Assembly (NCBI RefSeq): GCF_014898095.1
Contig: NZ_CP062946.1
Coordinates: forward strand, 1,426,001 to 1,490,000
Source: Thalassotalea sp. LPB0316
GTDB taxonomy: Bacteria; Pseudomonadota; Gammaproteobacteria; Enterobacterales; Alteromonadaceae
Direction: 5' to 3'
DNA length: 64,000 nt
Each line of letters opens with the position of its first letter. Position 1 is the first letter of the stretch. The translations under genes were made by a program, and so were the position numbers. Below the pieces are notes generated by a model. That model was not told the origin of the DNA and ran no database searches. It saw only the letters and a program-made list of their open reading frames with translations. This document shows, piece after piece, positions 31,516-39,855 of this stretch.

Positions 31516-32559
31516 ATGGCATTAGCAAAGCGTTACTTGTTTTTTATTTCTCAAAATTATTCTTTTGGTATTTTAAGGCCTTTACAACAAGCTATCTTGC
31601 AGTCAGGAGGCATGGTTGCTTGGTATTTGGAAGGAAAAGAAGTTAACCCCGATTATTTACAAAAAGGTGATGTAAGGTTGCTTTCAATGGATGATGTTAT
31701 CCGCTTTAACGCTGATGCTAATTTATTTCCTGGCAATATTGCGCCAACATTTTTACCTGGAATTAATGTCGCGGTTTTTCATGGCTTTGATGCAGGAAAG
31801 GTCGATAAATATGGTAATAACGATCACTTTAAAATTAGAAATTGTTTTGATTTGTACTGCACTCAAGGTCCTGACTCTACCGCTAAATTCAAAGCATTAA
31901 TGGAGCCGCCAAGGAGCTATATGGTCAGAGAGACTGGTTGGTGCGCATTAGATACACTGTTTGATGACACTGATGTCGTAAAATTAGAAAAGCCAACAGT
32001 ATTAATGTGTTCAACATTTTCTAGGCGTTTATCGTGTGCAGAAACACTTTTCCCTTTAATTACCAAGTTGAGTAAAACGGGTAAATGGCAATGGCTTATC
32101 CAATTTCATCCGAAAATGGCACCAGAAACTGTAGCGAAATATCGAAGCCTAGAATCTGAGCATCTGTGCTTTGTCGAAACCGATGATGTTAAGCCCCTGC
32201 TGAAGCAAGCTGATGTTATGTTATGTGACACTTCCTCAGTGCTACTAATGTTCCTTTTATTGAACAAGCCTGTTGTTACTTTTAATAATATTGAACCGAA
32301 AGACTTCCTATTGAACGTGGTAACTAAAGAAGAGGTTGAATCGGCACTTGAAATCGCGTTAACTCGCCCACCAAACCTTATGAAAAACATAGCGCAATAT
32401 AATGAACTCAACCATCCTTACCAAGATGGTAAGTCGTCATACCGCGTGTTGGCAGCTATTGATGAGTGTTTAGCTAACAAACATCAGTTGACTAAGAAAA
32501 AACCTGATATCTTCCGTCAATTAAAAATGCGAAAAAGACTGGGGTATTGGAAACTATAA
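31516..32559 (+). CDS. CDP-glycerol glycerophosphotransferase-like protein
   Basis: Resembles the Glyphos_transf family (teichoic acid glycerophosphotransferases) and related Gram-negative surface-polymer proteins with a GT-B fold. About 347 residues, starting MALAKRYLFFISQNYSFG at an ATG with GAG upstream; a TTG at 31495 is a less likely start. Family-like features are HGFDAGKVDKYGNNDHF (the HG...K segment), a central LMCSTFSRRLSCAETLFPLI, IQFHPKMAPET (the conserved HP), and DVMLCDTSSVLLMFLLLNKPVV (the D-S-S active-site helix). No signal peptide. Likely adds a glycerol- or ribitol-phosphate-like group, or simply a sugar, to LPS or capsule; the donor is not known. Confidence 0.75.
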   Translation: MALAKRYLFFISQNYSFGILRPLQQAILQSGGMVAWYLEGKEVNPDYLQKGDVRLLSMDDVIRFNADANLFPGNIAPTFLPGINVAVFHGFDAGKVDKYGNNDHFKIRNCFDLYCTQGPDSTAKFKALMEPPRSYMVRETGWCALDTLFDDTDVVKLEKPTVLMCSTFSRRLSCAETLFPLITKLSKTGKWQWLIQFHPKMAPETVAKYRSLESEHLCFVETDDVKPLLKQADVMLCDTSSVLLMFLLLNKPVVTFNNIEPKDFLLNVVTKEEVESALEIALTRPPNLMKNIAQYNELNHPYQDGKSSYRVLAAIDECLANKHQLTKKKPDIFRQLKMRKRLGYWKL

Positions 32560-32577
32560 GTTATAACTATGTAGAGG

Positions 32578-33666
32578 CTATTGAGCGATTAACTCGCTAA
32601 AATAAGCTTCCATGGCGTCTACCGTTCTTTCGTGAGACAGCTCAGCTTGAATCACCTTACTGGCATTATTTGTCAGTCTCTCGAGTTCAGCAGGGTTGTC
32701 ATACAAAAATCTGATCTTGTCGGCCATCTCAATTGCGTTGTTCAGTGGAACAATATAACCATTTTCGTTATCAGTAATGATTTCCATAGCGCCGGGATTG
32801 GCCGAGCTTAATACTGGCGTGTTATTGGCGAGTGATTCCATCACAACGCGTGGCAAGCCCTCTCTTATCGACGGCAAAACCAACAAGTCACATGCTCTAG
32901 CAATTTCTGGTACATCTTGTCTGAAGCCGGGTTGGCAGATTCTCTCAGCCATTTTAGTTGCTTGAATCTGCTGTTGGAAAGGTTCACCTTCAAATTTATC
33001 GCCAACTAATATCACTCTTAGGTTAGATAGGTCAGTTAAGTGTGAGAGGGCTTCAAGGAAAATGTGCATGCCTTTATAGGGTCGGTGGCTACCGACACAC
33101 ACGACATTAAACTTACTTTGATCCGTGTTAAATTGCTCAAGCTCTGCACCTGATGGGCTGTACCAGTTGACATCGTGGCCTTTGTAAATTGTTCTGACCT
33201 TGCTTTTGATACTCGCTCTAACTTTATCTTTAACATAATCAGTTACTGCGTTTGAAACACAAACAACACCGTTCACTCTCGGGCTCAATATCGTCAGATA
33301 ATTACTCAAATCTGATTTGTAAAGGCCGCCAGTAGTGCCGCGGTATGCCACCATTTTGGCTGATGTACCGATGCACGCCATCGCAGCATTAGGTATCGTA
33401 CGAGAGGTTGTTGCATAAACGAGGTCGATAGATTTTTGTTTAATTAATCGATTGATCGTTTTAATACTATGCCACGACAGTTTTTTACCATAATTGAGGA
33501 TATGAACATCGATATTCGCCTGTTTGTACTTTTCTAAATAGGCACTCGATTCGTCCGCACAAAGGGTAATGTCGTGACCGCGTTTGGCTAAACTAATATA
33601 GATTTCAGCTTCAGGCCGAGTTGAGGTATACGAACGACCTTTGTCAGGGACAATCAATAGTTTCAT
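32578..33666 (-). CDS. GT4 family glycosyltransferase
   Basis: Retaining GT-B glycosyltransferase of 362 residues. The N-terminal half has the KLLIVPDKGRSYTSTRPE start and a Rossmann-like acceptor domain. The C-terminal half has the donor site: VVCVGSHRPYKGMHIFLEAL, FRQDVPEIARACDLLVLPSIREGLPRV-type (EGLPRVVMESLA core, the E-x7-E motif) and TPVLSSANPGAMEII. No membrane segment, so cytoplasmic face. It is 8 bases upstream of a transcription join with the Wzi-like gene and faces the CDP-glycerol-type gene, so it probably builds LPS core or another surface glycan. Sugar specificity cannot be read. Confidence 0.9.
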   Translation of the reverse strand: MKLLIVPDKGRSYTSTRPEAEIYISLAKRGHDITLCADESSAYLEKYKQANIDVHILNYGKKLSWHSIKTINRLIKQKSIDLVYATTSRTIPNAAMACIGTSAKMVAYRGTTGGLYKSDLSNYLTILSPRVNGVVCVSNAVTDYVKDKVRASIKSKVRTIYKGHDVNWYSPSGAELEQFNTDQSKFNVVCVGSHRPYKGMHIFLEALSHLTDLSNLRVILVGDKFEGEPFQQQIQATKMAERICQPGFRQDVPEIARACDLLVLPSIREGLPRVVMESLANNTPVLSSANPGAMEIITDNENGYIVPLNNAIEMADKIRFLYDNPAELERLTNNASKVIQAELSHERTVDAMEAYFSELIAQ

Positions 33667-33674
33667 TTAACCTC

Positions 33675-35162
33675 CTAGTAATGCCAAATAACACTAGCGT
33701 GGAGCATGGCATCTAATTCTGATGCTTTCTCGAGAAAGCTTGAATGACTCACACTGCCGCCAACTTTATAGGTAAATCTTTGCCAGTTATCTTGAAAGTT
33801 GCCTGAAAGCATGACCAGATCTTCGGCAATATCGGTAACGGAATTACCGTCTGATGAACCCGGGAATCGATCAATATCATCCCTGTTTAATCTTGCATAT
33901 CTGAGCCTCACATCCCATTGCTGCCCTTTGCTGTTTTGGCCAATAAGGCCAGTCACCAGCGTGGATGCATCACTATCATATAAGTTACTAATTATCCGGC
34001 CTTTATAGCGCATCCCTGTTTTGTATATGTGATGCTCATAAAAGCAGTTACAGTCTTTGTAGGTGTCGGTATATTCAAGGTACGCGTTGACGGTGTAATT
34101 GGCTAACTTAAAGTGTGTATCTATGCCGGCGAGCACTGCCGGTTTGGTGATAAAGTTTAAGCCTTTTTTGGCATTGCCGTCTTCACCATAATACTGACCA
34201 TACAGAGTAAACGGTTGATCAAACATCTTCACAGCATAGCGAACATCATAACCTGCTTGCTGATTACCCGGCTCATTTGAACGGTCATCGTCACAATCAA
34301 ACCCTGAACTACCCGTAGCACCGCAGTTATCTTTTCCTAGTAGAACATTGACAAAGGTTTTGAAATCTCGTGGTCGACCTTCACCTCCCCATTGGGCTAG
34401 GCGGACAACGGCGAACTCTAGATTGTCAGTCAGCATAAAGTTCATCCGAAACCCCCACAACAAGGTGTTAGGCACGTATCTTTCTTCTTCCATTTGCCCC
34501 ATAAAAGTGGTGACGTTCCAAGGAATTTGATAATCGTCGGTAAAAGGTACGTGAAATGGAATCGATTCATTGCGTGAAATCGAAATGGCAGGCATCGGGC
34601 GGGCATTATTCGTCAAACTCACATTGCTGTCCCAGCCTGGCCCCCACCACCTATCTTGGGTGCCAACAGTCGCTATCCAATTCCCCCATTTTCCCGCGAC
34701 ATAACTATCGTTGAATTGGACTTTATCACCTTCAATGGGGTCGGTTGTGTAACTTGGCTGAAACTTGTAGGCGAAATTAGCATAAACATCACTTGTCGCA
34801 ACAATTACATTATTTTTATTGCGAAAATTATCACCAAAAGAGGTAAATCTATGATCATCAGTTGCTGCGTTTAATTCAACTGTGGTTTGTTGTTCTAACG
34901 CTTTTTGTAGGTGATATCGAACGTGGAAATAATCATTTTTTACGTCGTTGTCTAACGTGACTAGATCAATGTCTTTAAATACTCGGTTAATATCGGACCA
35001 CATTAGCGGATACGTGGTTAATGGAATGGGTAACTGACCAGCATCGGCTAAGTTTTGTAAGCTGGCACGAAGTGCTAAATTAGATGTGTTGACAAAAGGC
35101 TCTGCAACGGCAACTTTTGTCCATAAAAGTGCTACGACACTTAAGGCAAATTTTATTTTCAT
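33675..35162 (-). CDS. Wzi-like outer-membrane capsule assembly protein
   Basis: Member of the capsule assembly Wzi family (18-strand outer-membrane barrel). The 495-residue protein has a signal peptide (MKIKFALSVVALLWTKVAVA) and the N-terminal helical ASLQNLADAGQLPIPLTTYPLMW segment typical of the family. It also has the WGNWIATVGTQDRWWGPGWDSN motif and many alternating amphipathic strands, ending HASVIWHY with a terminal aromatic. In capsule producers Wzi tethers polysaccharide; many marine bacteria carry family members without a linked wza-wzb-wzc, as here. It precedes the glycosyltransferase by 8 bases, so the two are likely one unit. Confidence 0.88.
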   Translation of the reverse strand: MKIKFALSVVALLWTKVAVAEPFVNTSNLALRASLQNLADAGQLPIPLTTYPLMWSDINRVFKDIDLVTLDNDVKNDYFHVRYHLQKALEQQTTVELNAATDDHRFTSFGDNFRNKNNVIVATSDVYANFAYKFQPSYTTDPIEGDKVQFNDSYVAGKWGNWIATVGTQDRWWGPGWDSNVSLTNNARPMPAISISRNESIPFHVPFTDDYQIPWNVTTFMGQMEEERYVPNTLLWGFRMNFMLTDNLEFAVVRLAQWGGEGRPRDFKTFVNVLLGKDNCGATGSSGFDCDDDRSNEPGNQQAGYDVRYAVKMFDQPFTLYGQYYGEDGNAKKGLNFITKPAVLAGIDTHFKLANYTVNAYLEYTDTYKDCNCFYEHHIYKTGMRYKGRIISNLYDSDASTLVTGLIGQNSKGQQWDVRLRYARLNRDDIDRFPGSSDGNSVTDIAEDLVMLSGNFQDNWQRFTYKVGGSVSHSSFLEKASELDAMLHASVIWHY

Positions 35163-35176
35163 GAGCTACTTTCAGG

Positions 35177-35776
35177 TTAGTTCCAGCTTTGGGTCTTGCG
35201 TTTTTTAGCGGTTAAATGCGGTAAAATAATCCCCAAAATCAGGCCGATACCTAATACCATAGCGCCGTAGAAAAAATATTGTTTTTTCAATTCTAGATCT
35301 TGATTGTCTACTTGCAGTTGCAATGCTTGATGCTGCTTAGACAGCGCATCATAGTCACTTTGTAACGCCGCGTTTTGCTGTTCTAATTCATTGATCGTTG
35401 CTTGTTTATTGCTTATTTCTTCGTTCAAGCGTTGTTTACTATCGTTATTACTCGCTAGTTTACTGTTGAGCTCTGCAATAACCGCTCTAAGGCTTGGATT
35501 GGTACTGACAAACTTTGATTCAACCCATGCAGTGCGATCTTTTTCATCGATAATTTGTGTATAACCGTTGGCTTGCTCACCCGTTAAAGCAATTTCATCA
35601 CCGGCATTAATACTGCCGACAATACGATAATTTGAACCCGCACCAGCATGCATGTATACGAATAATTCATCGGATATATAGCCTTGTTCAAGCGAAGTTT
35701 CAGGGGCAGAGTCTTGGGCAAATGTGGCAGGAGCCAATAATGTTAAAGCTATAGCAAAATAAGTAACGGCTTTCAT
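35177..35776 (-). CDS. TIGR04211-type SH3 domain protein (YgiM-like)
   Basis: Inner-membrane-anchored periplasmic protein of 199 residues. Signal peptide or N-terminal anchor (MKAVTYFAIALTLLAPATFA), a bacterial SH3 domain (about 30-95: YISDELFVYMHAGAGSNYRIVG), a coiled coil of about 70 residues (LNEEISNKQATINELEQQNA), and a C-terminal transmembrane helix (YGAMVLGIGLILGIILPHL) followed by basic residues. This layout is that of E. coli YgiM, whose role is poorly known. It is divergent from ygiF, and ends 15 bases before the Wzi-like gene, with which it may be cotranscribed. Confidence 0.88.
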   Translation of the reverse strand: MKAVTYFAIALTLLAPATFAQDSAPETSLEQGYISDELFVYMHAGAGSNYRIVGSINAGDEIALTGEQANGYTQIIDEKDRTAWVESKFVSTNPSLRAVIAELNSKLASNNDSKQRLNEEISNKQATINELEQQNAALQSDYDALSKQHQALQLQVDNQDLELKKQYFFYGAMVLGIGLILGIILPHLTAKKRKTQSWN

Positions 35777-35951
35777 GGTTTAACCAATTGGGAAAATAAC
35801 GTGTGAAAATATTAGGGCTTTGACTGACTATTGGCAAGAGAAGATTGTTATTTCAGGGCTTTTTAGGCATTTCTGATTATTGCTAAGCACTAGAACTTTT
35901 AGTATGTTAGGTGGTACGCTAAATGATCGTAAATTCAATGTATAGGGCAAT

Positions 35952-37472
35952 ATGGCCGACGAAATAGAGTTGAAATTTTTAGTCGAAGACACTGACGTTG
36001 TCAGTAAAGTAAACAAGTATCTAACGACGTTAACGTTACCGGTTGATTATTCAGTTAAGAACCTGAAAAATAGCTATTTCGATACGCTGTCAATGACCCT
36101 TAGAACCTATGACTTTGGTTTGAGAACGCGAACCTATTCAGCACCCGACACACCAAATGTGACCGAGCAAACAATAAAAACCGCGGGTCAAGTCGTTGGC
36201 GGCTTGCACAAACGGCCAGAATATAATGTTCAAATTGACACTAACCAACCCGAGTTAGCGCTATTTCCCGCCGATATTTGGCCAACTCATGCCAATCTAC
36301 AGCAAATACAAGAGCAACTACTTTGTTTATTTTCAACTGATTTTGTTCGCCATACTTGGCAGATAACTATGCCATGCGGCAGTGAAGTTGAATTAGTTTA
36401 TGACGTTGGTGAAATTACATCGTCAGGCAAGTGCAGTGTCATTAACGAAATTGAATTAGAGCTTACAACAGGTGATATAACGTCGATATTCAGTCTGGCG
36501 CAAGGTTTGTTTAGCTGTTTGTCGTTAAGGCCAGGGCTCGAAAGCAAAGCTGCCAGAGGGTATAACTTATTTCATCACAGAGAAATGTCTTATCCTAGCC
36601 GGTTACCCGTTGTTCAAACTGAACGTAAAGCGGATTTGTCGACCGTTTTTTACACGGGCATGGCACAAGCCCTTGAGCATTTACAACTGTGTGTTGCAGG
36701 TTATTTAGCACAACCAAAATTAGACATATTGGGCGACTTTGTCGATAGCCTAATATTGATTCGTCACGGCTTTTGGTTATTTGAGCAACATATTGTAGAT
36801 GAGCAACAACGCGATACCGTGAGAAAAGATCTATCACATTTTATCAAATTGTTTTCATGGGTTGATAATGCTCAATTGTTTACGGAATTGATGAATAAGT
36901 CGGGGGCGTATCGCAAGAAAATTGACTATTCTGAGCAATTGGTTGAGCAGCTTAAACTTGAACATCGACGCTTTCCAGATGAAGAGCAAGTTAAAAAGCT
37001 AATGGTTAGCGAACGCTTTAACAACTTGCAGTTAACGTTGCTTGAGCTCATCATCAATAAGACGATAAAGGTTAGCCCAAGTGACCAAGATACCAGAGCG
37101 TTCGCCGCACAAAAGCTCGAACAGTCATTATCACAAGCACAATTAGGCGGTGAGCAAACGCATTATATCGATGTAGCTAAAAGACTACTAAGTCAACGCA
37201 AGCAGCTCATTAGAAGTCTACTCACCGGCAATTGGCTCGGCGCTTTTTTCGAGGATTCAATTCGTCAAAATTACCGCAATGCATGGCTAGATGTGCTAGA
37301 GGGGATGAATGAGTTACAGACCTTGTGGTTACTCGACGAGCAGCTTGATGCATTATCGCCTCGAAATGAAAAACTCTGTAGTTGGTTTGATATGAAAATA
37401 GAGCACTTAGTCGACACCATTTCACAGTCTCATCAGCACGCGCTATCTATTATTCCTTACTGGCGAGATTAA
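35952..37472 (+). CDS. ygiF: Inorganic triphosphatase YgiF (CYTH-CHAD)
   Basis: CYTH-domain triphosphatase that hydrolyses tripolyphosphate, fused to a CHAD domain thought to bind polyphosphate. The 506-residue protein starts MADEIELKFLVEDTD with the ExExK metal motif (EIELKF). It continues with NSYFDTLSMTLRTYDFGLRTR and ends the CYTH tunnel with INEIELELTTGD and LRPGLESKAARGY. The CHAD half (about 215-506) is helical with the conserved HxxRxx repeats less obvious than usual. In E. coli ygiF is directly followed by glnE; here about 7 kb is inserted between them. Confidence 0.93.
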   Translation: MADEIELKFLVEDTDVVSKVNKYLTTLTLPVDYSVKNLKNSYFDTLSMTLRTYDFGLRTRTYSAPDTPNVTEQTIKTAGQVVGGLHKRPEYNVQIDTNQPELALFPADIWPTHANLQQIQEQLLCLFSTDFVRHTWQITMPCGSEVELVYDVGEITSSGKCSVINEIELELTTGDITSIFSLAQGLFSCLSLRPGLESKAARGYNLFHHREMSYPSRLPVVQTERKADLSTVFYTGMAQALEHLQLCVAGYLAQPKLDILGDFVDSLILIRHGFWLFEQHIVDEQQRDTVRKDLSHFIKLFSWVDNAQLFTELMNKSGAYRKKIDYSEQLVEQLKLEHRRFPDEEQVKKLMVSERFNNLQLTLLELIINKTIKVSPSDQDTRAFAAQKLEQSLSQAQLGGEQTHYIDVAKRLLSQRKQLIRSLLTGNWLGAFFEDSIRQNYRNAWLDVLEGMNELQTLWLLDEQLDALSPRNEKLCSWFDMKIEHLVDTISQSHQHALSIIPYWRD

Positions 37473-37480
37473 CAAGTAAC

Positions 37481-38353
37481 ATGCGTTTTTTTATGACACT
37501 TTGGCTGGCAATTTGTAGCTATATGGTTGAGGCTAAACCGTATTTATTGCCGCAAGTTGAATCTCGGCTGATCGGCCAAGATTTTCATTATACCGTTCGC
37601 GAAGGCGATTATTTTCAAGCGATAGCTGAAAAGTTCAATGTCGGATTTTTAGCCTTGATTGATGCAAATCCTGAGCTTGATCCTTTCTTACCAGCCGTTG
37701 GCAGTAAGATGATAATTCCCAATAAAATGTTACTGCCATTCGTTCCCCATGAGGGCATTGTGATTAACTTACCCGAATTGCGGTTGTATTATTTCTCAGC
37801 TGAAAGCGCCATTGTTCACGTTTTTCCAGTAGGCATTGGCAAGCAAGGCTTGGCGACACCGAAAACTAAAAGTTATATCGGCGAAAAGCGCAAAGATCCT
37901 GTGTGGCGACCAACGAAAGAGATGCAAGCGCGTTATTTAGCTGAACACGGTAAGCCGCTAGCTAAAGAAGTACCAGCAGGGCCTGATAACCCGTTCGGTA
38001 AATATGCCCTTCGACTAGGCACCAGTGAGTATCTTATTCACGGCTCTAACCAACGAATAGGTATAGGTATGCGTTCGAGCTCGGGTTGTATACGTTTATT
38101 TGATGATGATATTGAGTGGCTCTATAACAATGTGCCCGAAGGTACTGTGGTGAGAATTATTGATCAACCGATTAAAATGTCTTATGAAACAACAGGCAAG
38201 CACATTGAAGTGCATCGCCCCTTAAGTGATGGTGAGCGCCTCACCGACAGTAAATATCAAAGAATTTTAGCTAACTTTCTCCAAAGTGAAAAAGAACAAC
38301 AAGCCGTCTCGCCTTTACTCGATAAGCCAACGGGTTTAGTGGTTGCTTTGTAA
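37481..38353 (+). CDS. L,D-transpeptidase with LysM domain (Lpp-linking type)
   Basis: YkuD-family enzyme of the ErfK/YbiS/YcfS type, which attaches the C-terminal Lys of Braun lipoprotein to peptidoglycan. The 290-residue protein has a signal peptide (FMTLWLAICSYMVEA), a LysM domain (HYTVREGDYFQAIAEKFNVG, about 36-80), and the YkuD domain with EGIVINLPELRLYYF, HGSNQRIGIGMRSSSGCIRL-type catalytic motif (HGS and SSGCIRL, Cys near residue 203). It follows ygiF by 8 bases. The Lpp gene lies tail to tail just beyond, strongly suggesting an enzyme-substrate pair. Confidence 0.92.
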   Translation: MRFFMTLWLAICSYMVEAKPYLLPQVESRLIGQDFHYTVREGDYFQAIAEKFNVGFLALIDANPELDPFLPAVGSKMIIPNKMLLPFVPHEGIVINLPELRLYYFSAESAIVHVFPVGIGKQGLATPKTKSYIGEKRKDPVWRPTKEMQARYLAEHGKPLAKEVPAGPDNPFGKYALRLGTSEYLIHGSNQRIGIGMRSSSGCIRLFDDDIEWLYNNVPEGTVVRIIDQPIKMSYETTGKHIEVHRPLSDGERLTDSKYQRILANFLQSEKEQQAVSPLLDKPTGLVVAL

Positions 38354-38393
38354 GCAAGGGAACACCGCTGATTTTTCCGCACAGGAGAATAAC

Positions 38394-38442
38394 ACCAAGT
38401 GAATTAAGCTCGCTGAGTGATAAAATATTTCATTCACTTGGT
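38394..38442. repeat. Inverted repeat ACCAAGTGAAT between ldt and lpp
   Basis: Eleven-base perfect inverted repeat (38394-38404 with 38432-38442) enclosing 27 bases. It may be a short palindromic repeat element; only one copy was noticed in the window. Confidence 0.5.
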
Positions 38443-38446
38443 ATAA

Positions 38447-38472
38447 AAAAGCCGATGTCATCATCGGCTTTT
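38447..38472. terminator. Bidirectional terminator between ldt and lpp
   Basis: Eleven-bp stem (38447-38457 with 38462-38472, AAAAGCCGATG/CATCGGCTTTT), loop TCAT, with A and T runs on the two sides. It serves the convergent genes. Confidence 0.85.
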
Positions 38473-38490
38473 CACTCAACAGTCTACCCG

Positions 38491-38751
38491 TTATTTTTTG
38501 TAAGTCGATACCATGTTGTCGACTTTGGCATTGGCTTCTTTTGCCGCCATTTGAGCATCTTTTGCCATCATTTTGGCATCGTTGATCGCACTTGCGTTAG
38601 CGTCAACTTTTTTCTCAAGCGCACTTACTTGGTTAGAAAGGTTGTCTACTTTGTTTGTTAGTTGATCCACTTTTGCCTCTAACGCACTAGTGTTTGAACA
38701 ACCCGCCATTAACACGACGATTCCCGCTACAGCAATGTTTCGTTTTAACAT
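38491..38751 (-). CDS. lpp: Braun-type major outer-membrane lipoprotein Lpp
   Basis: 86-residue lipoprotein. Signal peptide with lipobox LMAGCSN (acylated Cys near residue 18), then a heptad-repeat helix (LEAKVDQLTNKVDNLSNQVS and Ala-rich continuation MMAKDAQMAAKEANAKVDNM), and a C-terminal TYKK whose final Lys can be joined to diaminopimelate. That matches the E. coli Lpp design of trimeric coiled coil anchored in the outer membrane and tied to the wall. The L,D-transpeptidase gene next door is the expected attachment enzyme. Confidence 0.93.
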   Translation of the reverse strand: MLKRNIAVAGIVVLMAGCSNTSALEAKVDQLTNKVDNLSNQVSALEKKVDANASAINDAKMMAKDAQMAAKEANAKVDNMVSTYKK

Positions 38752-38837
38752 GATTTTTCCCTTACTTATTGTTTATTCTATAAGATAACGTTGTTATGCA
38801 TACTTTAACAATAGTTGAAAATTTGTCCAAAACAATT

Positions 38838-39164
38838 TTAAGCGTTATCAATCACGTGCTTAATTAATTCTTCCATCAGCTTTTTCTTGATTTCAAGTTG
38901 TTCACTCGGTGAAATATCGTATTTCTCACCGAGTACCTGATAATCATCTGCACTTAAGCTTACCGTCAGGCGAGGGCGCTTGGGGCGACGGTTAATCGGT
39001 AAACCGAGTATATGGCGGATTTGATCTGAAGGACTCAAGCCCTGAGTCAATGCCTCTTGACGGATGGCGAGTTGAATTTTCTCATCCATATCAAATGCAA
39101 CTTGGGTCGCTTTTGCGGCTTTTAATGATGACTGCCACTTCTCAGGTACTTTGCGGTTGCTCAT
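38838..39164 (-). CDS. Small basic protein at the end of the yjf cluster
   Basis: Not recognised by family name. 108 residues, no signal or membrane segment. N-terminal half: MSNRKVPEKWQSSLKAAKAT, then FDMDEKIQLAIRQEALTQGLSPSDQIRHILGL, which looks like a ribbon-helix-helix-like or CopG-type region. Basic middle (NRRPKRPRLTVSLSADDYQV) and an acidic/Lys-rich helix at the end. Its start is 2 bases after the yjfK stop, so it is cotranscribed with the PspA-like operon. A DNA-binding regulator of the cluster is a plausible but unproven reading: two RHH-like segments, each a beta strand followed by two helices, can be drawn. Confidence 0.75.
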   Translation of the reverse strand: MSNRKVPEKWQSSLKAAKATQVAFDMDEKIQLAIRQEALTQGLSPSDQIRHILGLPINRRPKRPRLTVSLSADDYQVLGEKYDISPSEQLEIKKKLMEELIKHVIDNA

Positions 39165-39166
39165 GA

Positions 39167-39802
39167 TTAACTTCCCGGGAACATGTCTTTGATATCGCTA
39201 ACAGGTCTAAACAAGGTAAGAAACACATCGGTGTCGCCATCTTGCCACACTTCTATATCTACCCCTTTACTTTCATCGTCGTTGTACAAAGAGTATTGTT
39301 CAAACTGTTCGCCGGCATCTTTTCCTTCATAAGATGAAAGCGCTTGGCTGCGATGATCTTTGCGATGAAAGTAGCCGATTTGAGCGAAAGCTTGACGATG
39401 GTAGTGTTCGTCTAACCACCGGCCAAGTGTTGGGTCTTTTTCTACGGTAGTTAATTCGCACGGTGCTTCGTCAAAAATCAAAGCAAATTGGTCTAAATCA
39501 AATACCCTAGCAACATCATCACGCTCTATTTCGTAGGAAAACTTGATGTACTTGCTGTCATCAACGTCGAGTGTTAAATAGATTTTCTCACCACTTGTAC
39601 CCATTAATACCCATTCGGTATTGGTGTGGTGTTCAAATTCATAACTGTTGATCTCAATGACTTCAAGTTGCTGTTTTCGCAGTTGCTCTGGTAGGGCAAA
39701 GCTATCGCTTAGTACGATAATGTCTTTGATTTGGAGTTGGTCAACTTGGGTAAGTTGGCGAGCAGGTTTATCGTCGCTAAATAATTTTTTAAAAAAACTC
39801 AT
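39167..39802 (-). CDS. yjfK: DUF2491 protein YjfK
   Basis: 211-residue cytoplasmic protein of the YjfK family (DUF2491), regularly encoded next to PspA-like yjfJ; molecular function unknown. It starts MSFFKKLFSDDKPARQL, resembling the amphipathic start of YjfJ, and has the family LTLDVDDSKYIKFSYEIERD and FEQYSLYNDDESKGVDIEVW segments. No catalytic motif is visible. It lies 53 bases after yjfJ, with a strong hairpin in between, and 2 bases before the small basic gene. Confidence 0.88.
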   Translation of the reverse strand: MSFFKKLFSDDKPARQLTQVDQLQIKDIIVLSDSFALPEQLRKQQLEVIEINSYEFEHHTNTEWVLMGTSGEKIYLTLDVDDSKYIKFSYEIERDDVARVFDLDQFALIFDEAPCELTTVEKDPTLGRWLDEHYHRQAFAQIGYFHRKDHRSQALSSYEGKDAGEQFEQYSLYNDDESKGVDIEVWQDGDTDVFLTLFRPVSDIKDMFPGS

Positions 39803-39818
39803 TGTGTACCTACTAAAA

Positions 39819-39840
39819 CGCCAGCGTATTCACGCTGGCG
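39819..39840 (-). other. Intercistronic hairpin between yjfJ and yjfK
   Basis: Nine-bp perfect GC-rich stem (39819-39827 with 39832-39840) with a four-base loop, followed on the minus strand by only TTTTAG. It may act as a partial terminator or mRNA processing/stability site giving more YjfJ than YjfK. Confidence 0.65.
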
Positions 39841-39855
39841 GTATCAGGTTTAGAT

